Position numbers and translations under genes: made by a program. 64,000 nt of DNA from Brachybacterium massiliense (GTDB taxonomy: Bacteria; Actinomycetota; Actinomycetes; Actinomycetales; Dermabacteraceae): NCBI RefSeq assembly GCF_900184245.1, contig NZ_FXXB01000003.1, positions 62,001-126,000 on the forward strand, in the 5' to 3' direction. The stretch's first letter is position 1. The number at the start of each line of letters is the position of its first letter. Under the pieces are notes generated by a model, which searched no databases, had not been told where the DNA came from, and worked only from the letters and a program-made list of their open reading frames with translations. Shown piece after piece: positions 51,827 to 60,231 of the stretch.

Positions 51827-52384
51827 TCAGGCGCGGGTGACGGTGGTCTTCACCGGGGTCGGGTTCTGGACGATGTCGAGCACCGGGCAGTGGGCGTCGA
51901 CCGCCTGGCGCAGCTCCTCGTAGCGCTCGTCGGTCTCCGGGCCTGAGAGCTGGATGTCCAGCCGTACCTCGGAGAAGCCGGCGCGCACGGACTCGTCCGC
52001 GCCGAACAGTCGTGCCGCATCGAGATCGGCCTCGGCCTTGATGGTGATCTCGTCGAACGTGATGCCGAGCTGCTGGGCATAGAGGCGGTAGACGACGACT
52101 TGGCAGCCGGCCAGGGCGCCGAGCGCGTACTCCACCGGGCTGGTCCCGGCGTCGTCCCCGGCCAGCGCGGCGGGCTCGTCGACGATGAAAGTGTGCTTCC
52201 CGGCGCGCACGGTGGTGGCCACCGAGCCGGCGCCCTCCCCGGTGACGGCGTAGGTCAGGTGGGCGCTGGAGCGATCGGCCTCGATGCGCTCGGCCCATGC
52301 GGCTCCGGCTGTAGTGAGGCGGGCTGCGCGCTCCTCGGCGCTGATCGCGGGAACAGTGGTCTGGATGTCTGCTGTGGCGGTCAT
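51827..52384 (-). CDS. OsmC-family peroxiredoxin
   Basis: A 185-residue OsmC/Ohr-type protein. The two redox cysteines are visible in YALGALAGCQVVVYRLYAQ and VDAHCPVLDIVQN. The conserved Gly/Glu region DAGTSPVEYALG precedes the first. It probably reduces organic hydroperoxides. The start at 52384 is supported by TATCGT exactly 7 nt upstream. Confidence 0.9.
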   Translation of the reverse strand: MTATADIQTTVPAISAEERAARLTTAGAAWAERIEADRSSAHLTYAVTGEGAGSVATTVRAGKHTFIVDEPAALAGDDAGTSPVEYALGALAGCQVVVYRLYAQQLGITFDEITIKAEADLDAARLFGADESVRAGFSEVRLDIQLSGPETDERYEELRQAVDAHCPVLDIVQNPTPVKTTVTRA

Positions 52385-52391
52385 GGCGACG

Positions 52392-52397
52392 ACGATA
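52392..52397 (-). promoter_or_regulatory. -10 box of osmC-like gene (leaderless)
   Basis: TATCGT, 7 nt before the ATG at 52384. Confidence 0.6.
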
Positions 52398-52479
52398 GAA
52401 GCGCCCGCACGCAGCACCAAGGGCGGCGTCATCTGCCGTCATGTGGGGGATGCCAGGGCCGATGGGACGGACCGACCTC

Positions 52480-52496
52480 AGGGTGCGGCGCACCCT
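52480..52496. other. Short perfect hairpin in the osmC-dnaK spacer
   Basis: AGGGTGC / GCACCCT, 7 bp with a 3-nt loop, between two divergently transcribed genes, so it is not an obvious terminator for either. The rest of 52400-52560 shows nothing convincing. A possible short frame at 52441-52632 has no ribosome binding site. Confidence 0.35.
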
Positions 52497-52563
52497 TCAG
52501 GGAGACAGATTGGTGACCCCGAGCACATCCATGGCGACTGGGAATGAAACCGAATGGGGTGAA

Positions 52564-52584
52564 GTTGAGTCGGGTGTACTCAAG
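52564..52584. promoter_or_regulatory. HAIR operator 1 (HspR site) upstream of dnaK
   Basis: GTTGAGT-N7-ACTCAAG, matching the HspR consensus CTTGAGT-N7-ACTCAAG except for the outermost base. It lies 16 bp upstream of the dnaK -35. Confidence 0.8.
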
Positions 52585-52600
52585 TTCAGTCACCCTCAGA

Positions 52601-52629
52601 TTGACAACATGGATCCCGGGTTCTCTACT
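52601..52629 (+). promoter_or_regulatory. dnaK promoter
   Basis: A perfect -35 TTGACA (52601-52606), a 17-nt spacer, and a -10 of TCTACT (52624-52629). The -10 overlaps the downstream HAIR site, so HspR binding should exclude polymerase. Confidence 0.7.
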
Positions 52630-52648
52630 TGAGTGCGTACAGCTCAAG
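52628..52648. promoter_or_regulatory. HAIR operator 2 (HspR site) overlapping the dnaK -10
   Basis: CTTGAGT-N7-GCTCAAG, one mismatch from the HspR consensus inverted repeat. Its centre is 64 bp from that of operator 1, about six helical turns. Confidence 0.85.
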
Positions 52649-52767
52649 TCTTGCCGCCGGCCCCGGCGGCTGGCGGAGCCGCAGGGCGGAGTACCGGGAG
52701 ACCGGGCCCGTGCAGCGGCATCGCACGAACCACCTTGCGGCTTCGCGCCGCAGAAAGGCAGGCACCC

Positions 52768-54627
52768 ATGTCCCGTGTCGTCGGAATCGACCTCGGCACC
52801 ACCAACTCCGCCGTCGCCGTCCTCGAGGGCGGTCAGCCCACTGTCATCGCGAACGCTGAGGGCTCGCGCACCACCCCGTCGGTCGTGGCCTTCTCCAAGC
52901 AGGGCGAGGTCCTCGTGGGTGAGGTCGCCAAGCGTCAGGCGGTCACCAACGTCGATCGCACCATCTCCTCGGTCAAGCGTCACATGGGCACCGACTGGAG
53001 CCAGGAGATCGATGGCAAGAAGTACACCGCGCAGGAGATCTCCGCGCGCACCCTGGGCAAGCTCAAGAAGGACGCCGAGTCCTACCTGGGCGAGTCCGTG
53101 ACCGACGCGGTCATCACCGTCCCGGCCTACTTCTCGGACTCCGAGCGCCAGGCCACCAAGGACGCCGGCACCATCGCGGGCCTGAACGTCCTGCGCATCA
53201 TCAACGAGCCCACCGCTGCAGCTCTCGCCTACGGCCTCGAGAAGGGTAAGGACGACGAGCAGATCCTGGTCTTCGACCTCGGCGGCGGTACCTTCGACGT
53301 CTCCCTGCTCGAGGTGAGCAAGGACGAGGAGGGCTCGACCATTCAGGTCCAGGCCACCGCCGGTGACAACCGCCTCGGCGGCGACGACTGGGACCAGAAG
53401 GTCGTGGACTGGCTGATCTCCCAGGTCAAGAACAAGGAGGGTGTGGACCTCGGGAAGGACCGCATCGCCCTGCAGCGCCTCAAGGAGGCCGCTGAGCAGG
53501 CGAAGAAGGAGCTGTCCTCCTCGACCTCCACCTCGATCTCGCTGCAGTACCTGTCGATGACCGAGAACGGCCCGCTGCACCTGGACGAGAAGCTCACCCG
53601 GGCGCAGTTCGAGGACATGACCTCGGATCTGCTCGAGCGCACCAAGGCCCCCTTCCACCAGGTCATCAAGGACGCGGGCATCTCCGTCTCCGACATCGAC
53701 CACGTGGTGCTCGTCGGCGGCTCGACCCGTATGCCGGCCGTCACCGAGGTCGTGAAGTCCCTGACCGGTGGCAAGGAGCCCAACAAGTCCGTGAACCCGG
53801 ACGAGGTCGTCGCCGTGGGCGCTGCCCTGCAGGCCGCCGTCATCAAGGGTGAGCGCAAGGACGTCCTGCTCATGGATGTCACCCCGCTGTCGCTCGGCAT
53901 CGAGACCAAGGGCGGCGTGATGACCAAGCTCATCGAGCGCAACGCGGCCATCCCCACCAAGACCTCCGAGGTGTTCTCCACCGCCGAGGACAACCAGCCC
54001 TCCGTGGCGATCCAGGTGTTCCAGGGCGAGCGTCAGTTCACCCGCGACAACAAGATGCTCGGCACCTTCGAGCTGACCGGCATCGCCCCGGCCCCGCGCG
54101 GCATCCCGCAGATCGAGGTCACCTTCGACATCGACTCCAACGGCATCGTGCACGTGACCGCCAAGGATCGCGGCACCGGCAACGAGCAGTCCATCCAGAT
54201 CACCGGCGGCTCGGCACTGTCCGAGGAGGACATCGACCGCATGGTGAAGGACGCCGAGGCCCACGCCGCCGAGGACGAGGAGCGTCGTAAGAACGCCGAT
54301 GCTCGCAACACCCTCGAGCAGCTCGTCTACCAGGGCGAGAAGCTGCTCAAGGACAACGAGGAGAAGATCTCCGACGGCGACAAGACGAAGGCCGAGGACG
54401 CCATCAAGGAGGCCAAGGACGAGCTGGCCAAGGAGGACGCCTCGACCGAGGACCTCGAGGCCAAGCGCGACTCCCTGAACGAGGCGCTGCAGGCCGTCGG
54501 CACCGCGATCTACTCGCAGGCCGAGGGTGCTGAGGGTGCCGAGGGCGCTGAGGGCGCTGAGCAGTCGTCGGACGATGACGACGTGGTCGACGCCGAGATC
54601 GTGGACGAGGACGAGGAGAAGAAGTGA
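52768..54627 (+). CDS. dnaK: Chaperone DnaK (Hsp70)
   Basis: A 619-residue Hsp70. ATPase domain motifs: [67 protein letters not shown] and [13 protein letters not shown]. The linker ([16 protein letters not shown]) and the substrate-binding domain follow. The lid ends in an acidic tail with four AEG repeats and DEDEEKK. It refolds proteins with GrpE and DnaJ encoded downstream. ATG 52768 has an AAAGG ribosome binding site. Transcription is controlled by HspR through two HAIR sites. Confidence 0.98.
   Translation: MSRVVGIDLGTTNSAVAVLEGGQPTVIANAEGSRTTPSVVAFSKQGEVLVGEVAKRQAVTNVDRTISSVKRHMGTDWSQEIDGKKYTAQEISARTLGKLKKDAESYLGESVTDAVITVPAYFSDSERQATKDAGTIAGLNVLRIINEPTAAALAYGLEKGKDDEQILVFDLGGGTFDVSLLEVSKDEEGSTIQVQATAGDNRLGGDDWDQKVVDWLISQVKNKEGVDLGKDRIALQRLKEAAEQAKKELSSSTSTSISLQYLSMTENGPLHLDEKLTRAQFEDMTSDLLERTKAPFHQVIKDAGISVSDIDHVVLVGGSTRMPAVTEVVKSLTGGKEPNKSVNPDEVVAVGAALQAAVIKGERKDVLLMDVTPLSLGIETKGGVMTKLIERNAAIPTKTSEVFSTAEDNQPSVAIQVFQGERQFTRDNKMLGTFELTGIAPAPRGIPQIEVTFDIDSNGIVHVTAKDRGTGNEQSIQITGGSALSEEDIDRMVKDAEAHAAEDEERRKNADARNTLEQLVYQGEKLLKDNEEKISDGDKTKAEDAIKEAKDELAKEDASTEDLEAKRDSLNEALQAVGTAIYSQAEGAEGAEGAEGAEQSSDDDDVVDAEIVDEDEEKK
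54520..54561 (+). repeat. In-frame 9-nt repeat encoding (AEG)4-AE in the DnaK tail
   Basis: Four tandem copies of GCn-GAG-GGn plus a half copy, coding for Ala-Glu-Gly repeats in the disordered DnaK C-terminus. Copy number is likely to vary between strains. Confidence 0.7.
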
Positions 54628-55298
54628 TGACCGAGGACCGGAGCACTCCTGACGACGCGGAGCGTCCCGAGGGCGAGCCGAGGTTCTCCTTCACCGACAA
54701 GCGCAAGGTGAACCCCGAGGACGGCACCGTCCGTCCCTCGGGGGGCACCCCCGCGGCGGAGGGCCAGGGCTCGGGCGAGCCCCTCGACCCGATCGACGCC
54801 GAGGCGGCGAAGCTCTTCGAGCAGGCTGAGCAGGGCGAGGAGTCCGTCCCGGCCGACGCCGGACGCGTCGCCGAGCTCGAGGGTCAGGTCGCAGCCCTGA
54901 CCGAGCAGCTCAAGCGAGAGCAGGCGGAGTACGTCAACTCCCGCCGGCGCATCGAGGGTGCGGCCGAGGTGAGCAAGGAGGCGGCAGTGGCCCGCGTCCT
55001 CGGCTCGCTGATCGGCGTCCTCGACGACGTGGAGCTGGGACGCCAGCACGGCGACATCGCCGAGGGCACCCCGTTCCACTCGATCGCCCAGAAGCTCGAG
55101 GAGGTGCTGGGCTCCCATGGCCTGACGCGCTTCGGCGCGGTGGGCGAGGAGTTCGACCCGAACCTCCACGAGGCGCTCATGCACGAGGATGCCGACGACG
55201 TCGAGACCGCGACGATCTCGCTCGTCATGCAGCCCGGGTACCGGATGCACGAGCGTGTGCTGCGCCCCGCCCGCGTCGGCACCCGCGGTCCTGCCTGA
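54627..55298 (+). CDS. grpE: Nucleotide exchange factor GrpE
   Basis: A 223-residue GrpE that releases ADP from DnaK. A long acidic, disordered N-terminus is followed by the dimerising helix (VAELEGQVAALTEQLKREQA) and the conserved head (HGLTRFGAVGEEFDPNLHEA, then ATISLVMQPGYRMHERVLRP-ARV). ATG 54627 overlaps the dnaK stop (TGATG); a GTG one codon earlier is possible. Its end overlaps the first copy of a repeat in the grpE-dnaJ spacer. Confidence 0.96.
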   Translation: MTEDRSTPDDAERPEGEPRFSFTDKRKVNPEDGTVRPSGGTPAAEGQGSGEPLDPIDAEAAKLFEQAEQGEESVPADAGRVAELEGQVAALTEQLKREQAEYVNSRRRIEGAAEVSKEAAVARVLGSLIGVLDDVELGRQHGDIAEGTPFHSIAQKLEEVLGSHGLTRFGAVGEEFDPNLHEALMHEDADDVETATISLVMQPGYRMHERVLRPARVGTRGPA

Positions 55299-55355
55299 TC
55301 GACGAGCTGTGAGCTTGCGAACGGCAGGAGATCAGGCAGTAAGCGCCGCCTGATC
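55293..55355 (+). other. Alternative hairpin elements after grpE
   Basis: GCCTGATC occurs at 55293-55300 and 55348-55355, and its complement GATCAGGC at 55330-55337. The middle copy can pair with either neighbour (8 bp each), so two hairpins are mutually exclusive. Confidence 0.5.
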
Positions 55356-55375
55356 GAGGCATCACCATGACGCGG

Positions 55376-55413
55376 TGCGGGGCCTGTCGGCCGCTGGCCG
55401 GCCGGCCCCGCAC
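55376..55413 (+). terminator. Strong hairpin between grpE and dnaJ
   Basis: GTGCGGGGCC (55376-55385) and GGCCCCGCAC (55404-55413) form 10 perfect base pairs with an inner CGGCC/GGCCG hairpin. It lies within the dnaK operon, so it may be a partial terminator or an RNA processing and stability element lowering dnaJ-hspR relative to dnaK-grpE. Confidence 0.65.
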
Positions 55414-55468
55414 CCGTCCCCGAAGCACCACACGAAGAAGCACCTGACGCTCCCGGAAGGAGACGCAC

Positions 55469-56476
55469 ATGTCCCAACAGGACTGGCTGGACAAGGACTT
55501 CTACGCGGTCCTCGGTGTCTCCAAGGACGCGAGCGCGCAGGAGATCAAGAAGGCCTACCGCGCCCAGGCGCGCAAGTACCACCCTGATCATCACCCCGAT
55601 GATGCGAAGGCCGAGGAGAAGTTCAAGGAGATCGGTGAGGCCTACTCGGTCCTCAACGATGACGAGCAGCGCCAGCAGTACGACGCGATCCGGGCCATGG
55701 GCTCGGGCGGCGCGCGCTTCTCCGCCGGCCAGGGCGGCCCCGGCGGCGCCGGCTTCGAGGACATCTTCTCCTCGATGTTCGGCGGCGGTGGTCATCCCGG
55801 TGCCCGCCCTGCCCCGGGCGGCGGCGCGGGAGGCCCCGATATCGATGACCTGCTGAAGATGTTCGGCGGGCAGGGCGGCGGCTTCGGCGGCGCACCCGGC
55901 GGCTTCCAGAGCGGCGGCTACGGCGGCCCGCCCGCCAAGGGCGCCGACATCTCCGCCCGCACCCGGATCAGCTTCCGCGACGCCGCGCAGGGCACCGAGA
56001 TCCGCCTGACCGTGGACGGCCGCACGATCACCACCCGCATCCCCGCCGGCGTGCACGACGGGCAGAAGATCCGCCTGCGCGGCAAGGGCCGCTCCGGTCC
56101 TGGCGGCGCCGGTGACCTGTTGCTGACACTCGATGTCGAGGAGCACCCCGTGTGGAGTGCCGACGGCGCGAACCTGCGCATCACGGTGCCCATCTCCTTC
56201 GACGAGGCTGTGCTCGGCACCACCGTCGCGGTCCCGCTGCTGGACGGGGACACCGTCTCGGTGAAGGTCCCGCCCGGCACGCCCTCCGGTCGTACCCTGA
56301 GAGTGCGCGGCAAGGGACTGGTCACCAAGAAGCGCACCGGCGATCTCCACGTCACCGTGCAGGTCGCAGTTCCCACCCACGTCGAGGGCGCGGCGAAGAA
56401 GGCCGTCGAGGACCTGCGCGAGGCGCTCGCCGGCGAGGACCCCCGCGCCGGGCTCAGCGAGGCCGCCGCCCGCTGA
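55469..56476 (+). CDS. dnaJ: DnaJ-type co-chaperone without zinc-finger domain
   Basis: A 335-residue J protein. The J domain (residues 9-75) has the catalytic HPD in ARKYHPDHHPDD. A long Gly/Phe-rich region (residues about 80-150) follows. The C-terminal substrate domains lead directly on (GADISARTRISFRDAAQGTE, then IRLRGKGRSGPGGAGDLLL). The four CxxCxGxG repeats of type A DnaJ are absent, so it is a type B (CbpA-like) protein in the canonical dnaJ position. The ATG has AAGGAG 7 nt upstream. Confidence 0.94.
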   Translation: MSQQDWLDKDFYAVLGVSKDASAQEIKKAYRAQARKYHPDHHPDDAKAEEKFKEIGEAYSVLNDDEQRQQYDAIRAMGSGGARFSAGQGGPGGAGFEDIFSSMFGGGGHPGARPAPGGGAGGPDIDDLLKMFGGQGGGFGGAPGGFQSGGYGGPPAKGADISARTRISFRDAAQGTEIRLTVDGRTITTRIPAGVHDGQKIRLRGKGRSGPGGAGDLLLTLDVEEHPVWSADGANLRITVPISFDEAVLGTTVAVPLLDGDTVSVKVPPGTPSGRTLRVRGKGLVTKKRTGDLHVTVQVAVPTHVEGAAKKAVEDLREALAGEDPRAGLSEAAAR

Positions 56477-56528
56477 GCCGGGCACCGGCCCTGCCCGCGC
56501 ACCGCCCGATCCAGGAAGGAGCATCCCG

Positions 56529-56969
56529 ATGGCGCACACCCCGCGCGTCGACGATCATGCGCCCGTCTTCGTGATCTCGGTGGCTGCGGAGCTGTCCGGG
56601 ATGCACCCCCAGACTCTGCGTCAGTACGACCGGCTGGGCCTGGTGATCCCGCAGCGCACCCGCGGGCGGGGCCGCCGCTACAGCACCCGCGACATCACCC
56701 GGCTGCGGGAGATCCAGGCCCTCTCCCAGGACCAGGGCATCAACCTCGCCGGCATCAAGCGGATCCTCGAGCTGCAGGACGAGGTCGCCGCGCTCGAGGG
56801 CACGCTCGAGAGCGTGCGCGAGCGGCTGAGCACCATGACCCCCGCACAGCGCAGGGTCTTCTCCGCCGACCGCGACGGGGAGATCAGCGCCCTGCGCCGA
56901 GGTGAGCGGCCGCGGCGCCGCAGCAGCGGCAGCGCGATGGTGGTGTGGCGGCCCACCCGCCGCTCCTGA
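56529..56969 (+). CDS. hspR: Heat-shock repressor HspR (MerR family)
   Basis: A 146-residue MerR-type regulator: FVISVAAELSGMHPQTLRQY (helix-turn-helix), DRLGLVIPQRTRGRGRRYST (wing), INLAGIKRILELQDEV and a coiled coil. This is the standard HspR pattern. It represses dnaK by binding HAIR inverted repeats, two of which lie upstream of dnaK here, with DnaK as co-repressor in the known systems. The ATG has GGAAGGAG upstream. Confidence 0.96.
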   Translation: MAHTPRVDDHAPVFVISVAAELSGMHPQTLRQYDRLGLVIPQRTRGRGRRYSTRDITRLREIQALSQDQGINLAGIKRILELQDEVAALEGTLESVRERLSTMTPAQRRVFSADRDGEISALRRGERPRRRSSGSAMVVWRPTRRS

Positions 56970-56973
56970 ACCC

Positions 56974-58074
56974 TCAGACGCGACGGCCCGTAGGAACCAC
57001 CCCGGCCAGCTCGTAGATCCCCTCCAGCCGCAGCGCCACCTGCTCGAGGTCCACGCCCTCGGCCGCGCGCCTGCCGGCCTCCGTCAGATCCTCGAGCTCG
57101 CCGGTCAGCAGAGCGGACAGCTTCGCGGCGAACTCGCCCGCGAACTCGGGGCCGTCCCCGGTGACCTGGTGGGTGATCACCCCGTCGGGCATCGCTTCGC
57201 GGTACAGCGGGATCCCGCGCACCAGCGTGGGGGTGCCGCTCGCGAGCGCCTCCCACAGCACGATCCCCTCCGTCTCCTCCTTGGTGAGGAAGGCGAACAC
57301 ATCCGCCCCGGCGTAGGCCTCCTGGAGCCGCTCCGCACCGACGTAGCCGGGGAACAGGGTGTTCGGCGGTGCGCTCTCGAGGGCACGCTGCACCTCGGCG
57401 GTCAGCAGGCGCGGATCGGTGCGACCGAACCACACGAAGGTGGTCTCGGGCATCCGCCGGGCGACCTCCACCCAGTCCAGGATCCCCTTGCGCACCAGCT
57501 GCATGCCCACGCTGATCACCACGGTCGCCTCGGGTGCGAGCCCCAGACTCTCGCGCAGTCGCGCACGGGCCGACGCCTCTGGGCGGAAGAACGTGGTGTC
57601 CACACCGTTGGACAGCACCCGGATCGGGGCGGTGATCCCGTACTTCGGTGCGGAGACCAGCTGCTTCGAGTAGTCGCTGGGCGTGACCACCACGTCCCCG
57701 CGCCGGTACAGCAGCGAGATCCAGCGGCGGAACAGCGGGGCCAGCCGGTTCGACCCGGTGAAGGAGTCGCGGAAGTCGTCCTCGGTGGAGTGCGCCCACA
57801 CCAGCACCGGCCGGCGCCGCAGGCGCGCCCAGGCCGCCAGCAGGGGAGTGTCCGGGAAGGGGGTGTTCAGATGCACCACGTCGAAGGGCTGCAGGGGAGA
57901 GGTGACCACCTCGTGCCCGAGCGCGCGGATCGCCTTCTCCTGATGGCGCATCGCAGCACCGATGCCCGACTGCGTCGCGAGCGCGGCGAGACCGCGAGGC
58001 ATCAGCACCCGCAGCGGGCCCTCCGGCCGGGTCCCGATGCGGGGGCGGCGCAGGGCGCGAGAGGTCATGAGCAT
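56974..58074 (-). CDS. GT4 glycosyltransferase resembling diglycosyl-diacylglycerol synthases
   Basis: A 366-residue GT4 enzyme. The block VLVWAHSTEDDFRDSFTGSN, then FRRWISLLYRRGDVVVTPSD with YSKQLV and IRVLSNGVDTTFFRPE, closely follows the pattern I associate with glucosyl-diacylglycerol second-sugar transferases (alDGS/CpoA group). The nucleotide-sugar site is LTKEETEGIVLWEALASGTP. It would add the second sugar to a monoglycosyl-diacylglycerol at the inner membrane face. It is third in an operon with a VTT membrane protein and a first-sugar transferase. ATG 58074 or the next ATG may be the start; GGAGACC is upstream. Confidence 0.82.
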   Translation of the reverse strand: MLMTSRALRRPRIGTRPEGPLRVLMPRGLAALATQSGIGAAMRHQEKAIRALGHEVVTSPLQPFDVVHLNTPFPDTPLLAAWARLRRRPVLVWAHSTEDDFRDSFTGSNRLAPLFRRWISLLYRRGDVVVTPSDYSKQLVSAPKYGITAPIRVLSNGVDTTFFRPEASARARLRESLGLAPEATVVISVGMQLVRKGILDWVEVARRMPETTFVWFGRTDPRLLTAEVQRALESAPPNTLFPGYVGAERLQEAYAGADVFAFLTKEETEGIVLWEALASGTPTLVRGIPLYREAMPDGVITHQVTGDGPEFAGEFAAKLSALLTGELEDLTEAGRRAAEGVDLEQVALRLEGIYELAGVVPTGRRV

Positions 58075-58087
58075 GGCAGGTCTCCGT

Positions 58088-58789
58088 TCACCAGGGCAGG
58101 AAGCGCATCACGAGGGCGCTGATGCCCAGTCCATACGCGATCAGCGCCCACGGCTTGCACAGCAGGATGATCGCGACGTAGGTGCGCCACCTCATCTTCG
58201 TGGTGCCGGCGATATAGCACAGCAGGTCATCGGGGGCCACGGGCAGTGCGATCGCGATCGCGAAGGCGCGGGTGAAACGGGGGCTGCGCGTCCAGCCCAG
58301 GAACTTCTCGACCGTGCGCTCGGGGAAGATCCGCTCGATCAGCGAGAGCCCCACGTGCCGTGCGATGAGGAAGTTCAGCAGCGATCCCGCGCACACCGCG
58401 ACGTAGTTGTAGAGCGTGCCCTCGAGCGGGCCGAAGAGCACGGGCCCGGCGAGCACGAGCAGGCCCGCCGGCACGATCGGGAAGACCACCGAGGCGACCG
58501 AGGCGATCAGGAACGCGATCGGCCCCCATGCCCCGAGCGAGCCGATGAACGCCTGCAGGTTCTCGAGCGACTGCAGCACGCCCGTCTGCAGCCCCCACAC
58601 GACCAGGCCGATGCTGAGCGCGAGGCCCAGCAGCGGGGACAGGCGTGCGGCGATCCGCACCGGGTCCCGACGCGGTCGCTCCGTGTCCGGACGCAGACGC
58701 TCCGTCTCCGTGCGCGGGCGCTGCGTCTCCGTGCGGGGACGGGCGGGCGCGGCGGGGACCACGCGGAGGCTGCCGGTGGAGGTGCTCAT
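58088..58789 (-). CDS. TVP38/TMEM64 (VTT-domain) membrane protein
   Basis: A 233-residue member of the VTT/DedA superfamily, whose eukaryotic relatives (VMP1, TMEM41B) scramble lipids. The N-terminus is a positively charged, repetitive linker (RPRTETQRPRTETERLRPDT). Five to six helices follow, with the family's re-entrant region (VFPIVPAGLLVLAGPVLFGP), NFLIARHVG, and ALPVAPDDLLCYIAGTTKM near the end. It overlaps the upstream glycosyltransferase gene by ATGA and precedes the second by 13 nt, so it likely moves a lipid handled by those enzymes. Confidence 0.88.
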   Translation of the reverse strand: MSTSTGSLRVVPAAPARPRTETQRPRTETERLRPDTERPRRDPVRIAARLSPLLGLALSIGLVVWGLQTGVLQSLENLQAFIGSLGAWGPIAFLIASVASVVFPIVPAGLLVLAGPVLFGPLEGTLYNYVAVCAGSLLNFLIARHVGLSLIERIFPERTVEKFLGWTRSPRFTRAFAIAIALPVAPDDLLCYIAGTTKMRWRTYVAIILLCKPWALIAYGLGISALVMRFLPW

Positions 58790-60153
58790 GCCGCCACCAG
58801 CTCATGACGGATGATCTGCGGGCTGCGCCGGGCGCGCGCTTGCTGGTAGACGCTCAGCGCCTGGCGCCCGAACTCCTGGGCCCCGAAGGTGGCGTGAGCG
58901 TGCTCGAGCGCGGCCACCGCCATCTGCTCGCGCCGCATCGGCTCGCCGAGCAGGCGGTCCAGCTGGGCGGCGAACTGCGCAGAGCCCTCGTACTGCCAGC
59001 CGGTGCGTCCCTCGAGGATCACGTTCTCGAGCGAGGGGTCGCGCCGGGCCAGCAGCGGCAGGCCGCTGGCCATCGCCTCGATGAAGGTCAGCCCCTGGGT
59101 CTCGCTGCGGGAGGCGCTGACGAACACATCGCCCACCCGGTACCAGCGCTGCACCTCGGCGGGTTCCACCACACCGGTGAAGCGCACCCGGTGTGCGATG
59201 CCGAGCGCCTCCGCGCGGGCCTCGAGCTCAGGGCGGTGCGGACCATCGCCCACCAGCACCAGCACGGTGTCCGGGCGATCCGCCGCGGCGACCATCTCGA
59301 GCACCTCGTCGAGGTTCTTCTCCTTCGCCAGGCGCGAGACGGACACCAGCACCCGCTGCCGTGCATCGATGCCGAGGCTCTCGCGCAGGGCACGGGCGTC
59401 CTCGAGCTCCTCCGCGCTGCGGGCGGGGCGGAACTTGTTCAGGTCCAGGCCCGTGGGCACCACGTGCAGGGGCCGGTCCACCCCGTAGCTGTCCAGCAGG
59501 CGGGCCACCTTCGCGGTGGGCACGATCACCGCGTCGGCGGCGGAGAGCGCACGGCGGGAGAAGGACTCCACCACCTTCCGGCCCATCGTGCGGCTCGGGG
59601 AGTAGTAGTGCGTGTAGTCCTCGTAGATGGTGTGGTACGTGTGCACCAGCGGCACGGACAGGGTGCGGGCAATGCGCCGCGCCCACACATAGGTGGAGAA
59701 CTCGGCCTGGGAGTGCACCACATCCGGGCGCCAGCCGAGGATGTCCTTGAGCACCCTCCGGCTCGAGGGCATGCCGATGCGGGCACGCTCGTAGACCAGC
59801 GAGGCCGAGACCGAGCCGATGCGGTACACCCCGGGCTCGTGATGCGGGCGGATCCCCTGGGACAGGGTCAGCACCCGTACATCGCAGCCCAGGGCGATCA
59901 GCTCGCGGCGCAGGGTCTGGACGGAGGCGACCACTCCGTTGACCACGGGCTCCCACCAGTCGGTGGTGATCAGCACGCGCAGGGGACGGTGCTGCTCCTC
60001 CAGGTGCCGGGGGCGGTGGCGGTTCTTCTCGACGTTCACGCTCCCAGCCTTCCACCGCGGCGGTGAGCACGCGTCCTCCGAGCGGACGAGAGGCATCAGA
60101 CCTCGGTCTGATCCCTGCGCCTCGGGGGCGGTGCGGAGCGTCCTGCCGTTCAT
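58786..60153 (-). CDS. GT4 glycosyltransferase resembling 1,2-diacylglycerol glucosyltransferases
   Basis: A 455-residue GT4 enzyme. The opening LITTDWWEPVVNGVVASVQT, the acceptor block LVHTYHTIYEDYTHYYSPSR and the donor block RSETQGLTFIEAMASGLPLL are those of diacylglycerol alpha-glycosyltransferases (alMGS type). It would make monoglycosyl-diacylglycerol, possibly an anchor for lipoglycan or teichoic-type polymers. The long N-terminus (about 55 residues before the catalytic domain) is basic; the start at 60153 is supported by TAGGCT 6 nt upstream. First gene of a three-gene operon. Confidence 0.85.
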   Translation of the reverse strand: MNGRTLRTAPEAQGSDRGLMPLVRSEDACSPPRWKAGSVNVEKNRHRPRHLEEQHRPLRVLITTDWWEPVVNGVVASVQTLRRELIALGCDVRVLTLSQGIRPHHEPGVYRIGSVSASLVYERARIGMPSSRRVLKDILGWRPDVVHSQAEFSTYVWARRIARTLSVPLVHTYHTIYEDYTHYYSPSRTMGRKVVESFSRRALSAADAVIVPTAKVARLLDSYGVDRPLHVVPTGLDLNKFRPARSAEELEDARALRESLGIDARQRVLVSVSRLAKEKNLDEVLEMVAAADRPDTVLVLVGDGPHRPELEARAEALGIAHRVRFTGVVEPAEVQRWYRVGDVFVSASRSETQGLTFIEAMASGLPLLARRDPSLENVILEGRTGWQYEGSAQFAAQLDRLLGEPMRREQMAVAALEHAHATFGAQEFGRQALSVYQQARARRSPQIIRHELVAA

Positions 60154-60159
60154 GTCTCG

Positions 60160-60165
60160 AGCCTA
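60160..60165 (-). promoter_or_regulatory. -10 box of the glycosyltransferase operon (leaderless)
   Basis: TAGGCT, 6 nt before the ATG at 60153. Confidence 0.55.
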
Positions 60166-60231
60166 CGATCGCCCTCGGATGCTCGACACGGGGCGCGCCC
60201 GACCTGTCGCGGAGAGTTTCCCCCTAGTGCT

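Noticed and set aside
52441-52632. Possible 63-codon gene upstream of dnaK
   Set aside because: It covers the dnaK promoter and HAIR sites, has no ribosome binding site, and its codon use is unlike the genes.
52429-54264. A 611-codon open frame antisense to dnaK
   Set aside because: Antisense DnaK frames are a known artefact; this one is Leu/Gly/Asp/Val-rich with no independent support.
58670-58770. Tandem DNA repeat or CRISPR-like array in the VTT gene 5' region
   Set aside because: The repeats are short, imperfect and in frame, encoding RPRTET-like linker units; there are no spacers.
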